From Chachezhania sediminis (GTDB lineage Bacteria; Pseudomonadota; Alphaproteobacteria; Rhodobacterales; Rhodobacteraceae): DNA of 64,000 nucleotides. The notes under the pieces were generated by a model. The model was not told where the DNA came from. It ran no database searches and saw only the letters and a program-made list of their open reading frames with translations. Location of the stretch: assembly GCF_009765275.1 (NCBI RefSeq), contig NZ_VOPH01000003.1, forward strand, positions 124,001 to 188,000, written 5' to 3'. Positions within the stretch are counted from its first letter, which is position 1, and the number at the start of each line of letters is the position of its first letter. Shown here piece after piece: positions 7,754 to 15,608 of the stretch. A program made the position numbers and the translations under genes.

Positions 7754-8827
7754 ATGATAGCGGGCTCCACTTGCACATTTGTCGTGAGCTGGGCTCAAAC
7801 GGAACTCGACGGCTTGCCGGACGAACCGCTTGAAGCTCTGCGCGCGGGTGCTGCATGGTCGTGGCGTGGTCGCGCCATACCCATCGCCGTACCGGCCGAC
7901 ATGTCCACTCAGGAACTGATGCGCGGCGGGGCAGAGGCCGAGGCCTCGCGCCGGGCCGCAGCCGACGTCGTCTATCGCCTGGTGGGCGGTGCAGCGACAG
8001 GCCCGGCCAAGGACAACCCGTCCATGGCCACCTTTGCGCCGGTCCTGGTCGACAGTTCCTTCGTCGTCTCGAACGGGGCCCAGATCTTCACCATCACCGT
8101 GATCCCGGTGGGCGGCGGTTCGCCCCCGCTGCTGATGTTCCACGGCACCGTGCCGCCCGCCGACAGCGACCTGTGGGTCGTCAGCACGGCGCTGGCCGCC
8201 CCGGCGGAAGGGGTGAACGAAGGATCCGGTGTCATCTGCTTTGCCTCGGGCACGCTGATCGACACGCCGCACGGCCCCCGGGCGGTGGAGGATCTGCAGC
8301 CTGGCGACCGGGTCCGCACGCGCGACAACGGCGATCAGGACATCCTGTGGTCCGGCAGCTGTCGGATGACGGGCGCACGCCTGCACGCGCTGCCGCATCT
8401 GCGTCCGGTCCTGATCCGGCCCGGCGCGCTTGGCATCGAACGCCCGCACAGCGGCCTTCTGGTTTCGCCCGACCACCGTATGCTGGTACGCGGCTTTGCG
8501 GCCCGGCGCCTGTTCGGCACCGACGAGGTGCTGGTCCAGGCGGCCAGCCTGGTCGACGGCAACTCTGTCATGGTCGAACCGAAGATGCGCGAAGTGACCT
8601 ATGTCCACCTTCTTCTGGCAAACCACCAGATCCTGTGGGCCAACGGGGTCGAGACGGAAAGCTTCCATCCCGCGCATGCCGCCTTTGGCTCGCTGGGGGC
8701 GCAGGACCGTGAGCGCCTGTTCGAGCTCTGCCCCGAAATCAAGAGCGATCCGCACCAGTACGGCGCGCCGGCGCGCCGCATGCTGTCCCGGACCGAAGCG
8801 GCGATCCTGCGGACCGAAGCCGCCTGA
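7754..8827 (+). CDS. Hint-domain (Hedgehog/intein-like) protein
   Basis: A 357-residue protein of the Hint_2 type common in Rhodobacteraceae. Residues 1-155 form an uncharacterised N-terminal domain. Residues 160-310 are the Hint domain: the self-processing cysteine begins C162-FASGTLIDTPHGPRAVEDL, followed by GDRVRTRDNG, SPDHRMLV and LLLANHQILWANG. In this fold the cysteine and a downstream histidine catalyse thioester formation and cleavage. No signal peptide is evident. The ATG at 7754 lacks a strong ribosome site, so the start is uncertain; ATGs at 7901 (in frame) would remove much of the N-domain. Substrate and role are unknown. Confidence 0.8.
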   Translation: MIAGSTCTFVVSWAQTELDGLPDEPLEALRAGAAWSWRGRAIPIAVPADMSTQELMRGGAEAEASRRAAADVVYRLVGGAATGPAKDNPSMATFAPVLVDSSFVVSNGAQIFTITVIPVGGGSPPLLMFHGTVPPADSDLWVVSTALAAPAEGVNEGSGVICFASGTLIDTPHGPRAVEDLQPGDRVRTRDNGDQDILWSGSCRMTGARLHALPHLRPVLIRPGALGIERPHSGLLVSPDHRMLVRGFAARRLFGTDEVLVQAASLVDGNSVMVEPKMREVTYVHLLLANHQILWANGVETESFHPAHAAFGSLGAQDRERLFELCPEIKSDPHQYGAPARRMLSRTEAAILRTEAA

Positions 8828-8941
8828 CCGCCGCCCCGTCGTGGAGGCCCCCGGGGCGGGGCCCCGTGCCGGAGTCTGTCTGGGGAGACAGGAAAAGGTA
8901 TGAACCCTTCCTGCCATCTGCGTCAGGCCGGTTTTCCCCGC

Positions 8942-8969
8942 TTGACTCTGCCCCGGCGCCCTCTATAAG
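8942..8969 (+). promoter_or_regulatory. probable sigma-70-type promoter of rpsD
   Basis: TTGACT (8942-8947) and TATAAG (8964-8969) are separated by 16 bases. This predicts a GC-rich leader of about 120 bases before rpsD. No known riboswitch or S4-leader structure was recognised in that leader. Confidence 0.65.
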
Positions 8970-9095
8970 CGCCGCTTCATTGGTGTTGGTGGCCCCCGCA
9001 AGGGGATGCCTGTCGCCCCGGGTCGCGAAGGCCGGGAAAGGACAACGCCCTTCATAGGGTCCCGCGGGGCCCGGCCATTTTGAAGGAGATCAGCC

Positions 9096-9716
9096 GTGAC
9101 CAAACGCACGTCTGCCAAGTACAAACTCGACCGCCGGATGGGCGAAAACATCTGGGGTCGTGCGAAATCCCCGGTCAACAAGCGTGAATACGGCCCCGGC
9201 CAGCACGGTCAGCGGCGCAAGGGCAAGCTGTCCGATTTCGGTCTGCAGCTGCGCGCCAAGCAGAAGCTGAAGGGCTATTACGGCGACCTGACCGAAAAGC
9301 AGTTCCGCCGCATCTATGCCGATGCAGAACGTGTCCATGGCGATACCGGTGAAAACCTGATCGGCCTGCTGGAACGCCGTCTGGACGCCGTCGTCTATCG
9401 CGCCAAGTTCGTGCCGACCATGTTCGCCGCCCGTCAGTTCGTGAACCACGGCCACGTGACCGTGAATGGCAAGCGCGTCAACATCCCGTCCTACCGTGTC
9501 AAGGAAGGCGACGTGATCGAGGTCCGCGACCGGTCCAAGCAGATGGCCGCCATCCTGGAAGCCACCCAGCTGGCCGAACGTGACGTGCCCGATTACATGG
9601 ACGTCGACCATTCCAAGCTGACCGCGACCTTCGTCCGCACGCCGGCCCTGGGCGATGTCCCCTATGCCGTCATGATGGAACCGCATCTGGTCGTCGAATT
9701 CTACGCCAAGAACTGA
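9096..9716 (+). CDS. rpsD: 30S ribosomal protein S4
   Basis: A 206-residue primary rRNA-binding protein of the small subunit. The N-terminal half ([20 protein letters not shown] and onward) and the S4 RNA-binding domain (about 97-160, [25 protein letters not shown]) are typical. The start is GTG at 9096, with AAGGAG eight bases upstream. It is a stand-alone gene with its own promoter and terminator, as usual for alphaproteobacterial rpsD, which lies outside the large ribosomal-protein operons. Confidence 0.98.
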   Translation: MTKRTSAKYKLDRRMGENIWGRAKSPVNKREYGPGQHGQRRKGKLSDFGLQLRAKQKLKGYYGDLTEKQFRRIYADAERVHGDTGENLIGLLERRLDAVVYRAKFVPTMFAARQFVNHGHVTVNGKRVNIPSYRVKEGDVIEVRDRSKQMAAILEATQLAERDVPDYMDVDHSKLTATFVRTPALGDVPYAVMMEPHLVVEFYAKN

Positions 9717-9763
9717 TCGCCCGGGACCGCCCCACCGGGCGGCACAAGGCACAGGACCATTGG

Positions 9764-9790
9764 GGGCCGGGCATTCGCCTGGCCCTTTTT
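9764..9790 (+). terminator. intrinsic terminator after rpsD
   Basis: GGGCCGGG (9764-9771) pairs with CCTGGCCC (9778-9785), with one G-T pair and a 6-base loop, followed by TTTTT (9786-9790). Confidence 0.8.
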
Positions 9791-9865
9791 CGTTTGATCC
9801 CCGCCCTTTCCACCATCCGGACGGAAGGTTAAGGAAAGGCGCCACTCAGAAAAGGGACGTCACCC

Positions 9866-10951
9866 ATGTCCGCACCGCGTCCGCAGCCCGGCATTCTGGA
9901 GATCACGCCCTATGTCGGCGGGGCCTCGAAGGTCGCCGGCGTAGAAAACGTGATCAAGCTGTCGTCGAACGAGAACCCGTCGGGCCCCAGCCCCCGTGCC
10001 GTCGAGGCGCTGAAGGCGTCCGCCGCCGAGCTGCATCGTTACCCGTCGACCGATCATGCCAGTCTGCGGCAGGCCCTGGGCGCGCATCACGGGCTGGACC
10101 CGGCGCGCATCTTCTGCGGCGTGGGGTCGGACGAGGTGCTGATGCTGCTGTGCCAGGCCTATGCCGGTCCGGGGGACGAGGTCATCTATTCCGAATACGG
10201 CTTTTCGCTTTACCCGATCTGCGCGCTGTCGGTCGGTGCCGTGCCCGTCGCCGCGAAGGAGACGGAGCGAACGGTGGACGTGGACCAGATCCTGTCCAAG
10301 GTCACGTCGCGCACGAAGATCGTCTTCGTGGCGAACCCGAACAACCCGACCGGCACCATGATCGGGGACGAGGCCATCGCCAGGCTGATCGCGGGCCTGC
10401 CCGAAGACGTGCTGATCGTGCTGGACGGCGCCTATGCCGAATTCGTCGACGGGTTCGACGGCGGTGCGTCCTTCGTGGAAAAGCACGCCAATGTCGTCAT
10501 GACGCGCACCTTTTCCAAGCTGTACGGGCTGGGCGGCTTGCGGGTCGGCTGGGGCTATGGCTCGGCCGATATCATCGGCGTGCTGAACCGGATCCGTCAG
10601 CCCTTCAACCTGTCGGCGCCGGCCCTGGCTGCCGCCGAGGCGGCGCTGGGGGACACCGAATGGGTGGCCGAAACGCTGGCTGAAAACGTGCGCCTGCGGA
10701 CCTGGCTGGCCGACGCGCTGGACAAGGTCGGCGTGCCGTCGGATCCCAGCCACGCCAATTTCATCCTGGCCCGGTTCAAGGATGCGGCAGAGGCGGCGGC
10801 CTGCGACGCCTTCCTGCGTCAGCACGGGCTGATCGTGCGGCCGATGGGCAGCTACAATCTGAACCACACGCTGCGGATCACCATCGGGACCGAGGATGCC
10901 TGCATCCGCGTCGCCGAAACCGTCGCGACCTTCAAGGCGCAGGGCGCATGA
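9866..10951 (+). CDS. hisC: histidinol-phosphate aminotransferase
   Basis: A 361-residue class I/II PLP-dependent aminotransferase. It converts imidazole-acetol phosphate to histidinol phosphate and, in this family, may also act on aromatic amino acids. PLP motifs are visible: NPNNPTG (substrate loop), DGAYAEF, and the Schiff-base lysine K218 in [15 protein letters not shown]. The gene overlaps the prephenate dehydrogenase start by 4 bases. This pairing suggests that here the enzyme also serves tyrosine/phenylalanine transamination. Confidence 0.93.
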   Translation: MSAPRPQPGILEITPYVGGASKVAGVENVIKLSSNENPSGPSPRAVEALKASAAELHRYPSTDHASLRQALGAHHGLDPARIFCGVGSDEVLMLLCQAYAGPGDEVIYSEYGFSLYPICALSVGAVPVAAKETERTVDVDQILSKVTSRTKIVFVANPNNPTGTMIGDEAIARLIAGLPEDVLIVLDGAYAEFVDGFDGGASFVEKHANVVMTRTFSKLYGLGGLRVGWGYGSADIIGVLNRIRQPFNLSAPALAAAEAALGDTEWVAETLAENVRLRTWLADALDKVGVPSDPSHANFILARFKDAAEAAACDAFLRQHGLIVRPMGSYNLNHTLRITIGTEDACIRVAETVATFKAQGA

Positions 10952-11889
10952 GCGTCGTCTACAACCGTGTCGCGCTGATCGGCCTAGGCCTGATCGCATC
11001 GTCGATGTTCTGGGCGATCAAGCGCGCCAATGCGAAGGACCCGCTGGTGGGCGAAGTCACGGGCTTTGCCCGGACCGAAGCCACCCGCGAAACCGCCCGC
11101 CGGATCGGCCTGTGCGACCGCGTCTGCGACAGCGCGGTCGAGGCGGTGCAGGACGCGGACCTTGTGGTGCTCTGCGTGCCGGTCGGGGCCATGGGATCGG
11201 TCATGGAAGAGATCGGGCCGCATCTGAAGCCTGGTGCAACCCTGACCGATGTGGGGTCCGTCAAGCGCGCGGTCATCGATGCGGTGGCGCCGCACCTGCC
11301 CGAAGGCGTCGATTTCGTGCCCGGCCACCCGTTGGCGGGGACGGAACACTCCGGGCCGGAAAGCGGCTTTGCCACGCTTTTCGACAACCGCTGGTGCCTG
11401 CTGATCGTGCCCGACGGGGACGAGGTTGTCGACACCCCGGCCTCGGCCAGGTTGCGCACCTTCTGGGAGGCGCTGGGGGCCAATGTCGACGTGATGACCG
11501 CCGACCACCACGATCTTGTGCTTGCGGTCACCAGCCATACGCCGCACCTTATCGCCTATACGATGGTCGGCGTGGCCGATGACCTAAGGCGTGTGACGGA
11601 CAGCGAAGTGGTAAAGTACTCGGCCGCGGGCTTCCGCGATTTCACCCGGATCGCCGCATCCGACCCCACGATGTGGCGCGACGTGTTCCTGACCAACAAG
11701 GATGCGACGCTGGAAATCCTGGGCCGCTTCACCGAGGAGCTTTTCGCCCTGCAGCGCGCGATCCGCACCGGCGACGGGCAGCATCTGTTCGACTATTTCA
11801 CCCGCACCCGCGCCATCCGGCGGGGGATCATCGACGCGGGTCAGGACACTTCTGCCCCCGACTTCGGTCGCGGAGGTTCCCGGTCTTGA
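10948..11889 (+). CDS. tyrA: prephenate/arogenate dehydrogenase (cyclohexadienyl dehydrogenase)
   Basis: A 313-residue NAD(P)-dependent dehydrogenase of tyrosine synthesis. The Rossmann motif is near the N-terminus (G12-L-G14-L-I-A-S-S). The family active-site segment reads [16 protein letters not shown], with HPLAG containing a conserved histidine. There is no fused chorismate mutase or ACT domain. It starts within the hisC stop (ATGA overlap) and its own stop overlaps the next gene's TTG start, so three genes are translationally coupled. Confidence 0.9.
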   Translation: MSVVYNRVALIGLGLIASSMFWAIKRANAKDPLVGEVTGFARTEATRETARRIGLCDRVCDSAVEAVQDADLVVLCVPVGAMGSVMEEIGPHLKPGATLTDVGSVKRAVIDAVAPHLPEGVDFVPGHPLAGTEHSGPESGFATLFDNRWCLLIVPDGDEVVDTPASARLRTFWEALGANVDVMTADHHDLVLAVTSHTPHLIAYTMVGVADDLRRVTDSEVVKYSAAGFRDFTRIAASDPTMWRDVFLTNKDATLEILGRFTEELFALQRAIRTGDGQHLFDYFTRTRAIRRGIIDAGQDTSAPDFGRGGSRS

Positions 11890-12734
11890 CGGTCGGGGCC
11901 GCCAGATGGGCGCTGTGCGCCGTGCTGGCGGTGGCCTGTGCCGTACCCGTCGCGGCCGAGGCGCCGACATCGTCGCTGCGGCCGCAGGCGCGGGCCGGCT
12001 CCTCCTCCGACACCGAGGTCCACGCGGCGCCGTCTGGCACGCTGGTCCGGCCGCAGACGCGGGTGACCAACCCGACAAACCCGGTCGGGCCTTCGGCGGC
12101 CGCCACGGGTGCGGCCATCGAACCCGACGGCCCCGAGGACACGACCGAAGGCGCCAAGGGCGGCGGCGGGTTCCTGTCCAGGATCTTCCGTCCGAAGCAG
12201 CGGCAATTGCCGGGCAACATGATCTGCGGCATCCCGGACGTGCGCGGCAAGGTGGTCGGCCGGGTCCCTGGAAAGCAGCGCGGCTGCGGCATTGCCGAGG
12301 CGGTTCTGGTCGAATCCGTGGCCGGCGTGACCCTGTCGCCCGCCGCCCTGGTGAACTGCGGGACCGCCCAGTCGCTGCGCAACTGGGTCGAGGCCGGGGT
12401 GAAACCCGCCTTCGGCGCGCGGCCGCAGCTGACCTCGCTGACGGTGGCCGCGCATTACAGCTGCCGCACGCGGAACAACCAGCGTGGCGCAAAACTGTCG
12501 GAACATTCCAAGGGCAATGCCATCGATATCTCGGCCTTCAACTTTGCCGATGGATCGTCCGTTTCGGTGCTGAAGGACTGGGGCCGAGGCCGGTCCGGCC
12601 GGAAGTTGCTTTCGGCGTGGCAGGCGGCATGCGGTCCCTTCGGGACCGTGCTGGGCCCGCGGGCCGACCGCTTTCACAAGGACCATTTCCACATGGATAC
12701 GGCCCGGTATCGCTCGGGCGCCTACTGCCGCTGA
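11886..12734 (+). CDS. extensin-like C-terminal domain protein, exported
   Basis: A 282-residue protein. The preferred start is TTG at 11886, which overlaps the tyrA stop (TTGA) and has GGAGG 11 bases upstream. It then opens with a hydrophobic signal segment (ARWALCAVLAVACAVPVAA). A Pro/Thr/Ser-rich linker leads to an extensin-like domain (about 110-282) with RGCGIAEAV, HYSCRTRNN, SEHSKGNAIDISAF and KDHFHMD. His/Asp placement in the last two resembles D-Ala-D-Ala peptidase-type zinc sites, suggesting a cell-wall role, but this family's function is not settled. Confidence 0.85.
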   Translation: MTVGAARWALCAVLAVACAVPVAAEAPTSSLRPQARAGSSSDTEVHAAPSGTLVRPQTRVTNPTNPVGPSAAATGAAIEPDGPEDTTEGAKGGGGFLSRIFRPKQRQLPGNMICGIPDVRGKVVGRVPGKQRGCGIAEAVLVESVAGVTLSPAALVNCGTAQSLRNWVEAGVKPAFGARPQLTSLTVAAHYSCRTRNNQRGAKLSEHSKGNAIDISAFNFADGSSVSVLKDWGRGRSGRKLLSAWQAACGPFGTVLGPRADRFHKDHFHMDTARYRSGAYCR

Positions 12735-12738
12735 GCCG

Positions 12739-13734
12739 TTACAGCCGGATGACAGGGGCCGGTCCAAGGGGCAGGGGACCCAGCGCCACGATCCCGCTGC
12801 GGAAGTTCAGCTGAAGCGTCAGCGTTCCGGTGTTGCCGCCCAGCATGGCCAGGACGCCGATCGCCCGCTCGATCGCGGTGACAAGCTGCGGCGGCAGGGC
12901 CTGGCCGACCTGCGCCATGGCCAGCAACCGGCGCCAGTTCGTGACCTCGATTTCCAGAACCCCCTCGGGGATGCCGGCGTCGTCGATGTCCAGCGTCCCC
13001 GACGCGCCCAGGCTCAGGTCGCCCCAGGCCAGTTTGGCGGAGCGGATCTCGATCCGGGTGGGTTGAGGCCGGTTCGCGCCCAGGGCATGACGGTCGAAGG
13101 GCCGGTCGAAGTGCAGCGTGCCTTCGGCGTCAGCGGCGCTCAATGTGTCCGGAAGGCTGTCATCGGCCTGCACCATCGCGCGGATCCGCGGCCCCGGCGC
13201 CAGGCGCGGCAGGTCCAGCGAGACGTCGTAGGTCCCGTCCGCGCCGGTCGCGGCGACCGACAGGGCGATGGCCACGCCGGACAGCGCGGGATCTTCCTCC
13301 TCCAGCGGGCCGATGGACCAGGGACCGGTCGTCACGCCCAGACGGTCCAGCGCAAGGGACGGGGACGGCGACAGGCGCAGCGCGGCCTCGGGCGCGTCGG
13401 CAGCCAGGTGGATCCGCTGGCCGTTCGACAGGATCGCCTGTTCGGGGGCAAAGCGCAGGGTCTGGTCGCCGGGCCACCAGGCGGGGCTGTCCAGTTCCAC
13501 CCAATCCGATGCCCAGCCGCCCTGTGGCCCCGCGATGACGGGGGTCGTGACCAGGGTGCGGTGACGGAAGGGGAAGCCCGATGTGGACATGCCCCCGGTC
13601 TGGACCTGGGCGCCGTTGCGCACCATGCCTTCGGCCCAGGCGGTGACGCCCGTCCGGATGCCCCAGGACAGCGCGAACCACAGCCCTGTCCACAGCAAAG
13701 CCAAAACCACCAGAAAGCCGACCAGACGCCGCAT
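12739..13734 (-). CDS. DUF2125 family membrane-anchored protein
   Basis: A 331-residue protein with one N-terminal membrane segment (about 4-24, LVGFLVVLALLWTGLWFAL). A long periplasmic region follows, with the DUF2125 pattern: GMSTSGFPFRHRT, then GWASDWVELDSPAWWPGDQT, and repeated beta-rich segments to the end. The function of the family is unknown. It is convergent with the extensin-like gene, with only 4 bases between stops. Confidence 0.85.
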   Translation of the reverse strand: MRRLVGFLVVLALLWTGLWFALSWGIRTGVTAWAEGMVRNGAQVQTGGMSTSGFPFRHRTLVTTPVIAGPQGGWASDWVELDSPAWWPGDQTLRFAPEQAILSNGQRIHLAADAPEAALRLSPSPSLALDRLGVTTGPWSIGPLEEEDPALSGVAIALSVAATGADGTYDVSLDLPRLAPGPRIRAMVQADDSLPDTLSAADAEGTLHFDRPFDRHALGANRPQPTRIEIRSAKLAWGDLSLGASGTLDIDDAGIPEGVLEIEVTNWRRLLAMAQVGQALPPQLVTAIERAIGVLAMLGGNTGTLTLQLNFRSGIVALGPLPLGPAPVIRL

Positions 13735-13814
13735 GAACCGCCCCTTTTCCCCAAGCTTGAATAGGTATTTAACAACCCGGATTTAACAACGTAGGGCGCA
13801 AAGGGAACAGCACC

Positions 13815-14393
13815 ATGACGATGTGGGTCTTCGGCTATGGATCGCTTCTGTGGAACCCCGGGTTCCCTGTGGCCGAAAGGGCCGTGGCGACGCTGGACGG
13901 CTATCACCGGTCGTTCTGCATGCGCTCGATCCACCATCGCGGTACGCCGGAAGAACCGGGCCTGGTCCTGGCGCTGGACGCGGCGGCCGATTCCGCCTGC
14001 ACCGGCCTGGCCCTGCGGGTCGAACCGGGGCACGAGGATCGGACGCTGGCCTATCTGCGCGAACGCGAACTGATTTCCTCGGCCTATCTGGAACGGATCG
14101 TGCGCCTGCGGGTCGACGCCACCGGCGCAGAGATCGAGGCCGTGGCCTATGTCATCGATGCGGATCACGTCCAGTATTGCGGCGGCCTGCCGCTGGAGGA
14201 GCAGGCGGACATCATCGCCCGCGCCATTGGCGGCATGGGCCCCAACGCCGAATATCTGTTCAATACCGCCCGCCACCTGGAGGAAATCGGTCTGGCAGAT
14301 GCAGATCTGCAATGGCTGGCGGACCGTGTTGCCGCGTTGCAACCGCAGCCCTTGGCGGACCTGCCGGGGGACGATAGGGTCAAGGACGTATAA
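13815..14393 (+). CDS. gamma-glutamylcyclotransferase, ChaC-like
   Basis: A 192-residue cytoplasmic enzyme of the ChaC family, which degrades glutathione to 5-oxoproline and Cys-Gly. The N-terminal substrate loop WVFGYGSLLWNPGF is diagnostic. The segment following RHLEEIGL matches the family C-terminus. The catalytic acid is most likely the Glu in the RELISSAYLE region, but this is not certain from sequence alone. It is divergent from the DUF2125 gene and 24 bases ahead of the ExbB/MotA-like gene. Confidence 0.88.
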   Translation: MTMWVFGYGSLLWNPGFPVAERAVATLDGYHRSFCMRSIHHRGTPEEPGLVLALDAAADSACTGLALRVEPGHEDRTLAYLRERELISSAYLERIVRLRVDATGAEIEAVAYVIDADHVQYCGGLPLEEQADIIARAIGGMGPNAEYLFNTARHLEEIGLADADLQWLADRVAALQPQPLADLPGDDRVKDV

Positions 14394-14417
14394 ACCAAGT
14401 CCCTGAAAGCAAAACTT

Positions 14418-15605
14418 ATGGCGCAATCAGATCGGGAGCCGACCCCGCAGTTCTCGCAGCCGGTGCGTCAGATCGTGACGATGCTGATCGTGCTGGGCCT
14501 GTCGGGCTTCGGCGGGTTTCTGGCCCTGCCCAAGGTCCTGCCGATTTTTGAGGCAAGCCCGATCCTGAACGGCATCATCGCGACCGTCTTCATCGTGGGC
14601 GTGCTGGCCACCTTCTGGCAGGTGTTCCAGCTGTTCGGGTCCGTCCGCTGGATCGAACGCTTTGCCAATGGCGAGATCAGCGTCGAAAACAAGCCGCCGC
14701 AGCTTCTGGCCTCGCTCGCGTCGCTTCTGCGTTCGCGCGGCACGCGGATGCAGCTGACCTCGACCTCGACGCAGTCGATCCTGGATTCGGTCGCGACCCG
14801 GATCGAGGAACAGCGCGACATCACGCGCTATATTGTGAACCTGTTGATCTTCCTGGGACTTCTGGGCACGTTCTTCGGCCTTGCCACCACGGTGCCCGCG
14901 GTTGTCGACACGATCCGCAGCCTGGCGCCGCAGGAAGGCGATGGCGGCATCGACGTCTTCAACCGCCTGATGACCGGGCTGGAATCGCAGCTGGGCGGCA
15001 TGGGTGTGGCTTTCGGATCCTCGCTTCTGGGCCTGGCCGGTTCGCTGGTCGTGGGGCTGCTCGAACTCTTTGCAGGCCACGGCCAGAACCGGTTCTACCG
15101 CGAACTGGAAGACTGGCTGACTTCGATCACGCGGCTGGGCTTTGCCTCCGGCGAAGAGGGCGGGGCCAGCGCCGATCTGGTGACCGGCCTGATCGAACAC
15201 ATGGCCGACCAGATGGAAGGCCTGCGGGAAGTCTTTGCCGAAAACGATGCCAGCCGGGCGCGGGTCGATGCCGGACTGCAGGACCTTGTGTCCACCATCG
15301 CGCAGATGAACGACCGTCAGGCCAAGACCGAACCGCTGGTTGCCGCCCTCGACCGGGTGGCGGAGGGGCAGGCCGAACTGGTCGCACTGATCCGGGAATT
15401 CGGACCGGGCGAAGGGATCGATGCCGAAAGCCGGATGCGGCTCAGGTCGATCGACGTGCAGATGCTGCGCGTGCTGGAGGAACTGTCGGCGGGCCGGCAG
15501 GAAAGCATGGCCGAATTCCGGCGCGAGATGGACATGCTGGCGCGCGCCCTGTCCAAGGGCCGCGCCACCCGCGGGCCCGGCAGCGACTCGCCGGGGTCGG
15601 TGTAA
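14418..15605 (+). CDS. MotA/TolQ/ExbB-like proton-channel protein
   Basis: A 395-residue inner-membrane protein. Hydrophobic segments lie near 18-40, 50-72, 138-160 and 195-218. The third contains LLIFLGLLGTFFGLATTVPAV, the signature of MotA/TolQ/ExbB/ZorA channel subunits. After the last membrane segment comes a mainly helical cytoplasmic tail of about 175 residues. The next gene, 3 bases downstream, encodes a MotB-like partner, so the two should form an ion-driven complex crossing the envelope. It is much larger than ExbB (about 240), mainly through the C-terminal tail. The specific function is not known. Confidence 0.85.
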   Translation: MAQSDREPTPQFSQPVRQIVTMLIVLGLSGFGGFLALPKVLPIFEASPILNGIIATVFIVGVLATFWQVFQLFGSVRWIERFANGEISVENKPPQLLASLASLLRSRGTRMQLTSTSTQSILDSVATRIEEQRDITRYIVNLLIFLGLLGTFFGLATTVPAVVDTIRSLAPQEGDGGIDVFNRLMTGLESQLGGMGVAFGSSLLGLAGSLVVGLLELFAGHGQNRFYRELEDWLTSITRLGFASGEEGGASADLVTGLIEHMADQMEGLREVFAENDASRARVDAGLQDLVSTIAQMNDRQAKTEPLVAALDRVAEGQAELVALIREFGPGEGIDAESRMRLRSIDVQMLRVLEELSAGRQESMAEFRREMDMLARALSKGRATRGPGSDSPGSV

Positions 15606-15608
15606 GCC

